Of a stretch of 64,000 bases of DNA, positions 13,501-25,360 are shown in pieces. Position numbers and translations under genes: made by a program. The notes under the pieces were generated by a model. The model ran no database searches. It was not told the origin of the DNA and worked only from the letters and a program-made list of their open reading frames with translations. How positions within the stretch are numbered: position 1 is the stretch's first letter; each line of letters begins with the position of its first letter. This DNA comes from Albugo candida (taxonomy: Eukaryota > Oomycota > Peronosporomycetes > Albuginales): positions 310,001-374,000 of the forward strand of contig JBDOQK010000003.1 of assembly GCA_040437565.1 (NCBI GenBank), in the 5' to 3' direction.

Positions 13501-14353
13501 GTCTGTAAACATGGCTCCAGGCTCTGAAGTGATATGTTTCAGGTTCAATCCCAATCGTCCGACTCCAAAATTTACTTCAATTTCACGGATAAAGTTATAG
13601 CCATAACCTGATCGAAAACATTAAATTCAGTTGATACAGAAAATTGACTTGTAACGAGCCTGTCTTAACGGGGGGTCGGATCCATTGAGACTCTCCTGTT
13701 GGAGACACGAAATATCTATGTCCTGCAAGAGTCCGACTCTCTCGCACACACCATCCGGGTGGCAGCACCAGTACTTCACCAGAAGGTAATATGGACGCAT
13801 TTTCGCACTTTGTTCTAATCCAGCATCATACGACATTAAGACTCGTCCAGAAGGTGATTGATCAATGGTTCACGCACAGAATTTCAACTTGCTCGATGAT
13901 TTCTTCGTCGCTGATTGTAGTAGAAGCATGTGCAATTTCATCGTTTGTAGCCGCTTCAGACGAAAATATCATAGCGTGGCGTTCTTCAACGGGTGATGAA
14001 ATCCCAGACGATACGGAATTCGCTTTTGATGGCCGCACGTCGCCAGATTTGCATGTTAAACTTTGTGTTGTCTCGGTAGGTGACTCTGAGTGTGAATTTG
14101 GCTGTACAACGGACGCTCGATCCCATAAAGCAGCATACTTTGTATTGATGACTGTGTTTGACCCATCGGATAATTTTCTCTTATAAATGTGGCCGTATTC
14201 TTGCTCGACATCTCGTGCTGTGAATCTCTCGAGAATGTTGTCACTCCGACTACGAGATCGCATATACTGACTCAAACTGACTATACTTGTGGACGATTCT
14301 TGGAATGTAAGTGGAGATTTCCAATCTACACGTTCATACTCGATAGTAGACAT
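10510..14353 (-). CDS. multidomain scaffold protein: WW, PDZ, coiled coil, PH
   Basis: A run of minus-strand exons reads through in frame from the ATG at 14353 (MSTIEYERVDWKSPLTF). After an acidic Ser-rich exon comes a WW domain at about 13660-13775 (LPPGWCVRESRTLAGHRYFV then SQWIRPP). A PDZ-like domain follows at about 13150-13600 (EIEVNFGVGRLGLNLK ... VLETLNRAPRPVRIKFADV). A long Glu/Lys-rich coiled coil lies at 12267-13100 and a Ser-rich linker at 11757-12238. The C-terminal PH domain (about 10600-10935) runs from TKKGNLMKHP to QDMLDWVHAF with its invariant tryptophan. WW and PDZ modules bind peptide ligands and PH domains bind phosphoinositides or proteins, so a membrane-associated scaffold is plausible. 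No catalytic domain is seen. That it is one gene rather than two is inferred from frame-preserving introns. Confidence 0.72.
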
Positions 14354-14901
14354 GAAGCAAAGCGGCGATCGAAGAATTCGAAACTCGCTCGATTGACTAC
14401 TTCGTTCTTGGGTCAGCGTTTATGTGGTATACGGTACTCTGTAGGTGGAGCTTTCTTGGTATGTCGTTTGTTCTGGATAATAGCTCAATGTAAGTAATTG
14501 CTATACTTTACATCTTGCGAAAAGGGAGCCTAATATGAAAGAATCAATTTGAGATGGCCTCCTAGACCTTTTCGCTTAAGGATTGGATCGTATAGCTGTT
14601 GTAAAGTGCCTGGCTAATGCGATAAAATATGCGTGGACGCAAGCTCCATAGCGCACAATATCTTTTCATAGAATGTGCGTTGGTTTAGATAGCGTAGTGG
14701 TGAATTAGAGTTAAAAATGTATTTTTGTAAGTGTACAGATGTGCGCTCCTTTTGATCAAATTGCCTTACGAGAGGAGAACACGCAAACACTTTTAAATAT
14801 GTTGGTCGCCTCGCCACCTTCTCGCATAATCACAGCTTCGTTCGCGAAAGCATTAGATTGGTTCCTGTAACCTAACGCATGGTAGCTAACCATTAATTCT
14901 C
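14354..14901. other. intergenic, divergent promoter region
   Basis: About 550 bases between two divergent gene starts. Short open frames occur on both strands (for example 14614-14817 minus), but none has a recognisable motif or intron structure. Confidence 0.45.
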
Positions 14902-16987
14902 ATGATGGAGCCAACAGCAAAGCCACGCGACTTTCTTGATTTTACACTTTTTCTTGAGAAACATCGCTACTTGCCTCAGGTTTCTTACATAACATTTGAT
15001 TCAGCAGAGCGCTTAAACTATTCTTATAGGGAAGATTTTCTAGAGTCGGCGCAATGAAGGAACAAGATATGGAGAACTTGTTACGCGGTAAATTGCTTCC
15101 CATGTGGAGATGGGCGTTTGCAACTATTAAAAATGAGTCGGATACAAAGGTATGGCTACAATCTTTGGCGAGAAGTGTTTCTAACTGATTGTTCTCGAAA
15201 GCTTATTAAACGAAATATCGACGTCGCAAGGAAGCAGATACAGAGTTACCGAGGAGAACGTGATGCTGCTAGGAACGAACATCTTCGACTGGATGCTCGA
15301 AAAAAATATTCAAAGGATTGTTTGGATAAGGAAAATAGAAAGCAGCAGGAATTGTTGCAGAAGCTGACTGCATTAGAACAAGAGAAAACGCGAAAACTTC
15401 AAAAGGCTCAGGAGAAGAAGGAACAAGAAATATTGTGTCAGTCAAATGAAAATTGCCGGTTGACGTATTTGAATACCATAAGAGATCGATTATATGATTG
15501 TGGAAAGTGGCTGAGAAAGAGTTCTGACTCGCTTTTGGACCAGCCAGATAATTTACAGCTATATGATTATGGAGCAGATTCAGTACTGAAAAAAATTATG
15601 GCTTTGCGGGAATCCGCTTTGAATGATTACGCAGCAGAGAATGGGAGTGTAAAGTTTACGATGATCGAGGTGAGGCAAGCTACATCAATTCACTGGTAAT
15701 TGTGCTCCCACAACACAATCACTGTAGGACTTTCGGTCAAGAGATTATAAAAGTGTATTGGATGCGCTAATGAAATTGGTGGCTGCTGACCGGATCGGTG
15801 ATGAAAAATTGTGTCCTTCTGAGGGTACTGATAATGCTCAGCACTGCGCCAAAGAAATCATAACGATCTTGACAAGTGAGAAGACGATCCAACAAGTACA
15901 AGATCTTCTGTGTGACCTACGGAAAGAACATATATCCAATTATTTGCAGACTGAGAGGATCTACTCACAGGCAGATATGCTGTATGAGAAAATTCGGCTG
16001 GAGAATGAATCCGCGAGTAGTGATAATTACAAATTATCCCTTTATGCTTCTTCGGAAGCTGACGGCGCCGAAGTACCATCTCAAACCAGTGGCGATGCGT
16101 TGGACAGGCTGAGCCAGTTGGAGCTGCTTAAGAGTGTCACATCAGCAGTACTGCAGCGTACGAGAGAGCTGTACGATCAAATTGTTTTGCAAGTAGAAGG
16201 TATTCGTCAACGTAAATCAGATTTGGATCAGCAGATAGTAAAAGTGAGAACGTATCAACAAAGAGAGCGAGAAGCTGTATGTAGATTACAGTCCTATCAT
16301 GCCGAGAATCAAGCTCTTCTCCACAGTATTCAGCAAACCCAACAAAAGAGTAGCGAATCTGTCTGTGAAGTTTTGATGACACTCTCCGACAAGGCAGCAG
16401 TTCATGGTCGATTAACTCGCTATCGTGCACTCTTGCAGAAGGAATCGAGATATTTCTCCAGTGTCCATCTTTCGGAGCAGCAAATTGTTGTACTGAGAAG
16501 TAAAGAAAGCACCAAAGTTTTTTTGCCGCGAAAAGCATTGTACATAACCCAAATACAAAATGAGTCAGAAACGGCAACGAAGCAATCACACGTCACACTA
16601 CACGACGTGTTTCAATCACTTGGAGTTCCATATTTCGGAAATTGGATGCTTTTATTTGAATATCTTGAGAAAGCGAACATGAATTCTTCTTTGGTACAGG
16701 AATTACATTGGATGCTGTCTCGGTTGGAAAATGAATTTATTTCGGATAAAACTTCTGGCCAGCAAGATGGCTCCCATCATGCGCGACAGATACTTGCTGA
16801 AGTATCCTCAATCTGCCGTCACATGGAGAGTGTAACCACACCGGTACTTTTATCTTCCTTCCAAGTCGCAACAGCGACAGTAGATCAAGGCATTCCTGCT
16901 CTCCAAAACGCTATAACAACATGGGCAACAGAGCCGGCGTGGAATGTCAATTTATCTATGGAAGATGGAAACGCAATCAGAAACTAG
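14902..16987 (+). CDS. coiled-coil protein, possibly HAUS5-like augmin subunit
   Basis: Starts at ATGATGG (MMEPTAKPRDFLDFTLFLEK). Exons follow at about 15030-15148, 15201-15669 and 15726-16987, with introns near 50-60 bases. The second exon gives LRGKLLPMWRWAFATIKNES and runs on into LIKRNIDVARKQIQSYRGER. That resembles the HAUS5 start, where a W-x-Y segment is followed by a stretch of repeated charged helix. The remainder is almost entirely heptad-rich coiled coil. Predicted length is roughly 650-670 residues, close to HAUS5. Augmin recruits gamma-tubulin to existing spindle microtubules. The identification rests on one short segment plus length and coiled-coil character, so it is tentative. 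Confidence 0.55.
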
Positions 16988-17126
16988 TACGATAACTCCC
17001 GCAAGAGTATTCTATAGTAGATTCCATCTGATCATTCACAGAACTAATTGAAAATGTAAATGTACGATTGCTTCTTGCAGCTCGCCTTCTACTCGCAAGA
17101 AACTGAACTAATTCGTTATAACCGAT

Positions 17127-20100
17127 ATGCTCGCATTGAAATATCTTCAGCGCAATGAAAGTGGTAAGAGCTCTAATTCTTATAACTTCACCGCACGGGC
17201 TTTATAACTCACTATCAATGACTGTGTTAGATTCCTCTTACAAATGTGGCCGAAGGAAATAGCTATTTCCTTCATTTTGCGGGCTATGATATCCTCATTG
17301 ATTGCAAAATGCGATCAACATCATCGGCTTTTTTTCGAAATGCGCAGTCGATTCGATTGATTCTTCCGGCAATTCAGACAATAGCAATTAGAACTTTGGA
17401 TTTCATGCTCATTTCAGATGCATACAGTGTTCTTAATCTCGCTGTTTTGATGACGCACTTTGGATTTCAGGTTGGAGACAAATAGTTTGTGTATTATGGG
17501 CGGGTTTGTAACGTGAGTGCAGGGAGATGTATACATGACGGAATTGACATTGAAAACGGGTCGTTTGATGGTTGATGAGATGCTGGATTTGATAGACACG
17601 GGAGTTGATGTTGCATTCATTCTTTCACAACCCATCGACGCTAATGGAAGCGATTTGAGCACTTTGAATCCATGCCAAGTAAGTCGAGATTCTCTGTATC
17701 GGATATCACGCAATGATGTTGAGGATGCGTACAAAAAAGTACGACTAGTGGGATTCTGTGAGGTGAGGAATGCTGCTGAGAAGTCTTACTCGAGGCTAAG
17801 TTGTGGGTACATCAAGGTGATCACTCTTCCTTATGGCTTACAAATCACAGCTTCAAGCTCTGGATTTAGTATGGGATCGTGCCTTTGGACCATCTGTAAT
17901 GCGAACGAAAAGCTCACTTATATCCCTGCAGCTTCGGCCGATTTGAACTGTCATGCAAAGAAGATTGATGTTGCATCCATGGGGAGAACGGATACAATTC
18001 TTTTATCAGATTTGAGAGTCAATCGTGATCCATTGAGCACAACTGACAAGATGATGGAGAATTTGTTAAATAGCATCAGTCGGATACTAGATCAACGAGG
18101 GATAGCTTTGATTTTGACAACTCTTTGCACCATCAACTTTGATTTGATTGAGACGATATATGCGCTGCTGTATCGTAAACAACAGAGTATACCAATCATT
18201 CATCTTTCATCGCGAGCTGAAGAATTCATGGAACTGACAAATGCTGGCGCCGATTGGATGTCTGAGAAGCGCATTGACAAGTTGCTTGCAGGAGAAGAAC
18301 CATTTTTAATCAGGCACCTGAGAAAGAAAAGAATACTTTATCCTCTTCGTTTCGTCACTACGGAAGCATTGGCAGAGTTGAATGTTCGTCTTTTGCTTTT
18401 ACGTGCGTATCGAAATTCTTTGCGTATCAGCATAGTTCGTAGAATGGAGGGGTTATTTTCGCAACACATGCTTCCCTGTATTCCGAAAATGGAGCCAGAT
18501 TGTTGAGGAAACTTGCACAACATGAACGGAATGCCCTACTCTTAATTGGTAAATATCCTCTTACTGGAGCCGTAGTCTAATTTGAGACACCATGTAGATC
18601 CATACGAAGATCATAACAATGCAATATTTTCGGGCATGAAAATGGAGATCATCAGCTGTCCTTTCGACCCAAGATTAAATTGTGGTGACGCAAATCAATT
18701 GCTTGCTCGATGCTGCCCGGAATCGCTGATTGTACCAGAAGAGTATACATATGAAATTACAGCCAAAGATGATGACACGAGCAATAAAAACGTGAATGAC
18801 AGCAGTAGCGACATCAACGAGCGAGAAAGCTCGCGATTCTCACGAGTTTTACCGCTTCGATTGCTATTGACCTCAATCAGTAGGCAAAAAAGCGAATTAG
18901 CGACATTTCAAATGAAATTGTTGAATCCTATTACCATCGAGAAAAATATCAAGTTTGTGGATGGACTTCTCGATGCCCAAGTAAGACTATTGGCACTGTC
19001 TGATTTGCATTAACGATTGTTGCTGTTTCAAGCTGGCAGCTCAAGTACCATTAACTGAAGTGGCTGGACGAGCAGTCGGATATTTGTGTGGAAGGCTTGA
19101 AGCTGAACGTGACACATTTATCGTCAAATCTCCAGGGATCGCATCGTCTGGCGAGCATGTCGAAAAACTGCTTATTGGAGAGAAGCGAAAAGCAGACATT
19201 TGCTTATCACCGCAAGCTCATCCGTTGGAACACAATTTTGGTATCNNNNNNNNNNNNNNNNNNNNNNNNNNNNNNNNNNNNNNNNNNNNNNNNNNNNNNN
19301 NNNNNNNNNNNNNNNNNNNNNNNNNNNNNNNNNNNNNNNNNNNNNCTAGTGGGATTCTGTGAGGTGAGGAATGCTGCTGAGAAGTCTTACTCGAGGCTAA
19401 GTTGTGGGTACATCAAGGTGATCACTCTTCCTTATGGCTTACAAATCACAGCTTCAAGCTCTGGATTTAGTATGGGATCGTGCCTTTGGACCATCTGTAA
19501 TGCGAACGAAAAGCTCACTTATATCCCTGCAGCTTCGGCCGATTTGAACTGTCATGCAAAGAAGATTGATGTTGCATCCATGGGGAGAACGGATACAATT
19601 CTTTTATCAGATTTGAGAGTCAATCGTGATCCATTGAGCACAACTGACAAGATGATGGAGAATTTGTTAAATAGCATCAGTCGGATACTAGATCAACGAG
19701 GGATAGCTTTGATTTTGACAACTCTTTGCACCATCAACTTTGATTTGATTGAGACGATATATGCGCTGCTGTATCGTAAACAACAGAGTATACCAATCAT
19801 TCATCTTTCATCGCGAGCTGAAGAATTCATGGAACTGACAAATGCTGGCGCCGATTGGATGTCTGAGAAGCGCATTGACAAGTTGCTTGCAGGAGAAGAA
19901 CCATTTTTAATCAGGCACCTGAGAAAGAAAAGAATACTTTATCCTCTTCGTTTCGTCACTACGGAAGCATTGGCAGAGTTGAATGTTCGTCTTTTGCTTT
20001 TACGTGCGTATCGAAATTCTTTGCGTATCAGCATAGTTCGTAGAATGGAGGGGTTATTTTCGCAACACATGCTTCCCTGTATTCCGAAAATGGAGCCAGA

Positions 20101-21186
20101 TTGTTGAGGAAACTTGCACAACATGAACGGAATGCCCTACTCTTAATTGGTAAATATCCTCTTACTGGAGCCGTAGTCTAATTTGAGACACCATGTAGAT
20201 CCATACGAAGATCATAACAATGCAATATTTTCGGGCATGAAAATGGAGATCATCAGCTGTCCTTTCGACCCAAGATTAAATTGTGGTGACGCAAATCAAT
20301 TGCTTGCTCGATGCTGCCCGGAATCGCTGATTGTACCAGAAGAGTATACATATGAAATTACAGCCAAAGATGATGACACGAGCAATAAAAACGTGAATGA
20401 CAGCAGTAGCGACATCAACGAGCGAGAAAGCTCGCGATTCTCACGAGTTTTACCGCTTCGATTGCTATTGACCTCAATCAGTAGGCAAAAAAGCGAATTA
20501 GCGACATTTCAAATGAAATTGTTGAATCCTATTACCATCGAGAAAAATATCAAGTTTGTGGATGGACTTCTCGATGCCCAAGTAAGACTATTGGCACTGT
20601 CTGATTTGCATTAACGATTGTTGCTGTTTCAAGCTGGCAGCTCAAGTACCATTAACTGAAGTGGCTGGACGAGCAGTCGGATATTTGTGTGGAAGGCTTG
20701 AAGCTGAACGTGACACATTTATCGTCAAATCTCCAGGGATCGCATCGTCTGGCGAGCATGTCGAAAAACTGCTTATTGGAGAGAAGCGAAAAGCAGACAT
20801 TTGCTTATCACCGCAAGCTCATCCGTTGGAACACAATTTTGGTATCGATAAGATAACGTACGAAGACAGCTGCAGTATCATCCTCGGCACAGTTGATGAG
20901 GAAAAGTTGTCAAAAAGAATCACTGCTGTACGTGCTGTGTGTGTATGACGATGGAGATATTTTCTGAAGCTTCATTCTTTCACAGCGCGATCCATCGATT
21001 CAGATTTTTATTTCGGAGCTCGGACACGTCGATACTCCAGAAGTTTTGATGAATCTGCCAGGCTTAGACGCAAGAATCACATTTTGGAAGAACGAACATA
21101 AAACGTTGGTGGAAGCCGAGAGCGAACAAGTGCGCGAATTGCTGACATCATATATTTTGGCTCAATTATCGGTCTTAAAGCAGTAA
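17127..21186 (+). CDS. INTS9: Integrator complex subunit 9
   Basis: Starts at 17127 (MLALKYLQRNESG, then GNSYFLHFAGYDILIDC after a short intron). It follows metallo-beta-lactamase plus beta-CASP architecture. Diagnostic segments match INTS9: VMLISDAYSVLNL, then TELTLKTGRLMVDEMLDLID, QITASSSGFSMGSCLWTI, MEIISCPFDPRLNCGDANQL and CPESLIVPEEYT. At the place where active MBL nucleases have HxHxDH, this protein has SDAYSV, fitting INTS9's role as the inactive partner of INTS11. Integrator cleaves snRNA and promoter-proximal transcripts. The final exon ends VRELLTSYILAQLSVLKQ. A 100-N gap at 19246-19345 sits inside it, with 1501 bases repeated on both sides, so the central exons appear twice in the assembly. 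The true gene almost certainly has one copy. Confidence 0.88.
17745..20846. repeat. 100-N gap (19246-19345) flanked by a 1501-base direct repeat
   Basis: Bases 17745-19245 and 19346-20846 carry the same sequence, including intron, stop codons and exon borders. Each copy covers the middle of INTS9. Exact identity over coding and intron sequence points to unmerged overlapping contigs rather than an old gene duplication. Confidence 0.9.
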
Positions 21187-21286
21187 TGAAAAGTTGTAGC
21201 GCTCAGCCTCATGCTTTATAAGCATTCTGTCACATTTCCACCGCTATTACTCGTTGAAAAAAACGCCAATCACATGCGATCTTTGA

Positions 21287-22929
21287 ATGGCGACGATCGC
21301 TACAAGGAATACGATGGCCACGAATGCACGCTTCTACACCTTCAAAGCATGCAATGAAGTAGGAATTGCTTGGTCTTATCGCAAACGACGAGTTGCTGCC
21401 GCTTTTCTTTCTTCTCGAGCATTTTCGGGTCGAAAAACGCAACATATGAAAGCCCGTACCTTGCAACTTGGAGCAATGCCATACAAAACATGCAATACAC
21501 TCGATATACGATACAACGCGAAAATGTATCCAGATGCGCACCCGGATATTCCCTTTACCGATTTTGAGATCTTATTCCTTGGAACGAGTGCAGGCTCACC
21601 ATCTGTTCGACGAAATCCATCATCAATTTGTCTTCGACTCTCTCAGCATAACTGGATGTTTGATTGTGCAGAAGCTAGTCTACGACAGCTCATGAAAAGC
21701 ACGATACGCGTGCCGATGACAAACAAGTTCTTTATCACCCATTTGCATGGCGATCATTTGTATGGCTTACCAGGGATACTTTGTACGCTGGATAACCATC
21801 ATAACAACGGAACACCTGGAACGAATAATCGATGTGAAATCGCAGTGTATGGTCCAGTTGGGTTATACGCTTACCTGACGACTGCTTTGTCAACATCCCG
21901 TACGCGTCTGAATAATTTACAGGTTACAGTGTATGAATTGGCTCTGAAGAAAATTCCTGAGCAGACTTCTGCATTTGAAAAGTACATGCGAAACATTCCC
22001 AAGCACCCAGTACGCTCTCGTAGTAACAAGCAACAAGTATCGAAGAGTGATATCTCTCTGCTTAGGCGATACGTAAAGAGTTCATCTATGCGGATCATGA
22101 AAGTAAACCAGTATGGAAGGTCTATGATGATGGCAATGTGCATGTGAAAGCTGGAATGTTAAAGCATACGATAGTCAGCTTCGGGTACTCTTTGACAGTA
22201 TGTATCAACTAATCAACTCAAACGAATGTGCTTTGCTCAGATATGTCATTGAAGAGTATCAACATCCGGGCAAACTGCGTGCCGATCTGGTGCTTCAACG
22301 AGGTTTGCCACCTGGGCCGTTGTACAAATCACTGAAAAATGGAAACAGCGTAAGACTACCCAATGGAGATGTGATAGAACCAAGTCAGGTGAGTCGCCAG
22401 TTGGCATGACATTTCTTTTCCCTTACTTCTGCCAGGTAGTTGGCCCTCCCGCACGGGGACGGAAGGTTGTGATTATGGGCGATACGACCCATTCTGAAGG
22501 AATTATCGATATTGCTCGAAATTGTGATGTAAGGAGCTCTGTACACGGGAAACATTGACTCGTCTAATACTGAAGTTGCCCCTTTATTGTATAGGTACTG
22601 GTTCATGAAGCAACACTGAATCAAACGATGGTCGCAGAGGTATGCAGCAGTCGTAGATGCTTCAAGATGTATCATGATTCTTGTACTAGGCGACCCAAAG
22701 AGGGCACTCAACCGCACTTATGGCAGGACAGTGCGCTCGAAACGTCAATGCGACAATTCTTGTGCTTACACATTTCAGCCATCGTTTCCGGCATTGGAGC
22801 AAAGCTGACTTTGGCTCCATGACAACGCACGGCTTGGTACAAGAAGCGCAAGTATCGTTCAAACGGCGTGCTGTGATTGCTGCTACAGATTTTCTTCGTC
22901 TGATTGTGCCAAAACACCCTCACAGATAG
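21287..22929 (+). CDS. ELAC1: ribonuclease Z, short form (ELAC1-like)
   Basis: Six or so exons. The first encodes a basic, acid-poor N-terminus of about 90 residues, then FEILFLGTSAGSPSVRRNPS and the zinc-binding motif FITHLHGDHLYGLPG (HxHxDH). Next come AIRKEFIYADHESKPVWKV, GYVIEEYQHPGKLRADLVLQ and the GLPPGPLYKSLKNG exosite. The remaining catalytic segments are GRKVVIMGDT, LVHEATLN and RGHSTALMAGQCARN with LVLTHFSHR. RNase Z removes 3' trailers from tRNA precursors. The basic N-terminus (many Arg, few acidic residues) could be a mitochondrial presequence; alternatively translation starts downstream. One intron (about 22040-22068) appears only 29 bases long. Stop is PKHPHR* at 22929. Confidence 0.88.
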
Positions 22930-23250
22930 AGAGCACGAAACCCATAGATACATGTCAATGTCCATGCTTTCTGTAGAGACAGCTTTGGAGCTGTGTTGGA
23001 TGAATCAAGAAATTGTTCACATTACAGCTGAAACAGCGGCGTCATTTCTCGATATTCTTAATTCTTTGCCTACTGGTTTCATCCTTCGTTGAGCTTGCGG
23101 TCGTTTCCATCGTCATTTCAGACAGCTCAGCAGCTATTATAAGCTCGATAGCAAACTGCTCCATCATATGCATTTGTACCAAGCTTGTGTATTTCAAATG
23201 CATCCTGTGTTGGTATTCGACTGATCCAATGCTTGCGAGATATATTCTAA
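22930..23250. other. intergenic between convergent genes
   Basis: About 320 bases between the RNase Z stop and the tepsin-like stop. No independent coding signal was recognised. Confidence 0.45.
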
Positions 23251-25360
23251 TCAGATTAGTCCAACAGGAGACGACATTTTCTGCGGTGGCAATTCCAAGT
23301 CGATCAGTTGTGGCTCTACCGACGATTTATGTGCAGTACTCATCGAATGATCAGTGTCCTTACTAGACACGCCGAGTAGAGCAAAAATTCGGAACGCTTT
23401 TGCAACAATAAGAGCCTTCTTGTCATGCTTGAGCTGGATGTACCATCAAAGTGCTGTTGTTAGCGAAAACTCTCTATTGTGCAAGAATTGGATTACCTCA
23501 AGTAATGTTGAAGCATGTTGCTGGAAATACGCAGTATAAGCAGCACATCCGGGAGCATCCAATAACGCCAGCACGACAAATAGAGATTTCAGACGAACCT
23601 CCAGAAGCGGTCAGCGAGAATATAGAAAAGATCAATTCAAATCTCATACCTGCCACACGGGATCGCTGCATTTTTCTAGTAAAATAGAAGCAATCGTACC
23701 GACATTTAAATTTCGAGCCAAAGTGATAAATCGTTTGACCTCAGATGCAGGAGGTGCACGAGCTATACCGCCTGAGGTACACAGTTTGTCGATCAAACCT
23801 CGTTCATAACTACTACAAAACGTGTAAGATCGAAATGACGCACGAGCTGGATTCAGATTGTGTATACCTTTGTGCGTCAGTATCATCGTCATAGGTCACC
23901 TTTGGAATCAAAACATCGCAGTCCACAGGGGCACTACCAAGAACATCGTTATCCGCTAAGGAACATGCCATTGACTTTTCTAAATTGCGACAATCCCATC
24001 TCTCTTTAGCTTCCAAGCTCATTTTTACGAAGCTCTCCATGGTTTTGCTCAGTTTAGATGTGTTCTCATTGTATACGGATACATTTGACTTATTTTCTAT
24101 CCCGTTGATACTTTGCGATTGCCACCATCCATTATGTGTGGGGTTTCTAGTACCAACTTCCACTCCATTGGAAAGTGAAGAATGCTTAGCACCGACTGGT
24201 CTATTGTTTGGCTCAGTAAGGCTCCCGGAGACAGTATAATTTGGTGTGACCGAACTACAAGGTCTTGCAAATCCAGGTTGAACGCCGGTTAGCAGCATTG
24301 GGGCATTATCATGCGCTAGCTTGCAAGGAGAGGTAGTATCTCTCATCGCTGAACTTGATACTTTCCGAAAACCAGCACAGCTCCATACTCCTCTCGTCGC
24401 TGATGAAGCCTCAATTTGTGCCAAAGAGCTTTCTTGATGAATGGATGATGTCTTCAACGCAGTCCGCTTTGGTGGTTGTCGGTCGTCATCGTTCATGTAC
24501 GCAGAATAGCCCTGACACGAAGTATCATACTTGTAAGTGCCATTCAATGCAGTTGACGCATTCATTGCGAGTGTATTCGCCTGGAATGTATGATCGTATT
24601 TGTTTGAGACTTGTGAAATCGCAGGAAAGGATTTTCTGCCATAAATTGACGGTGGTGAATCAATTGCTCTTGTTTCTCCAGAACTCCCATCAGATACTGG
24701 AGATAACGTAGTTGACCGCGGACTTAACGACACGGAGGAAATTGGAGAGTTGGATCGACGAATTGGGTCGGGATTAATAATTTCCTAAGGTCAAGAATTA
24801 GTATTTGTGAGAATTTTCATGCTCAAAGACCAAAAAAGTACCGCGGCCAAAACTCGAAGTCGGAGATATTTCTTTTCGTCGTACATGCTGCTAGCTATCG
24901 ATTGCGTGTCTACAAGACAAGGAATGTGCAATTATTGCATTCAAGGCCTTTTCCCAGTGGATGATTGCATACCTAAATACTTTTCAATCTCATAATGACT
25001 TTGATAAATTCTGCTGACGAAGACTTGATGCCCCTCATGCATACAATACTAAAAGTAGATCACTTATTTCTTACGAATGTGAAAGCCAAATTAGATATAA
25101 CGCACATGTATCGCTTCCATTGCCTTCAATTTCACATTCAGATTTGATTTTGCTAGCCGTTCAAGCAAGTACTCGGCAATCCTCTCTGCGTCCCGACAAC
25201 TCGCATGTGTTCGTTCTATGGGAATATCATTTGAGGTTTTGTGTTAACGCTCGAGTCAGTGCGCTTTCTATTGATTCGTACGTCCTATTTGCTCTAATAA
25301 ATAGTTTGGAGCTGTACTATCATGGATGCTTGTCGCCTCAACCAGTAAGTGTCGTAACAT
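23251..25360 (-). CDS. ENTH-domain protein, tepsin-like, with clathrin-box motif
   Basis: Minus-strand gene starting at the ATG at 25360: MLRHLLVEATSIHDSTAPNY. An ENTH-type segment follows across two introns (ASCRDAERIAEYLLERLAKS, NLNVKLKAMEAI, YCMHEGHQVFVSRIYQ). A Ser/Pro-rich linker fills 23813-24788. A second helical module lies near the C-terminus (RFITLARNLNVGTIASILLE, VWQVRLKSLFVVLALLD, KALIVAKAFRIFALLG). The tail carries LIDLE, matching the clathrin-box consensus, and the stop is at 23251. ENTH plus a second VHS/ENTH-like helical domain is the layout of tepsin, the AP-4 accessory protein. A role in trans-Golgi coat assembly is inferred. ENTH-like identity is good; tepsin versus another ENTH protein is less certain. 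Confidence 0.72.

Noticed and set aside
17745-20846. Apparent tandem duplication of INTS9 central exons
   Set aside because: Copies are identical including intron sequence and sit on either side of a 100-N gap; best read as unmerged contig overlap.
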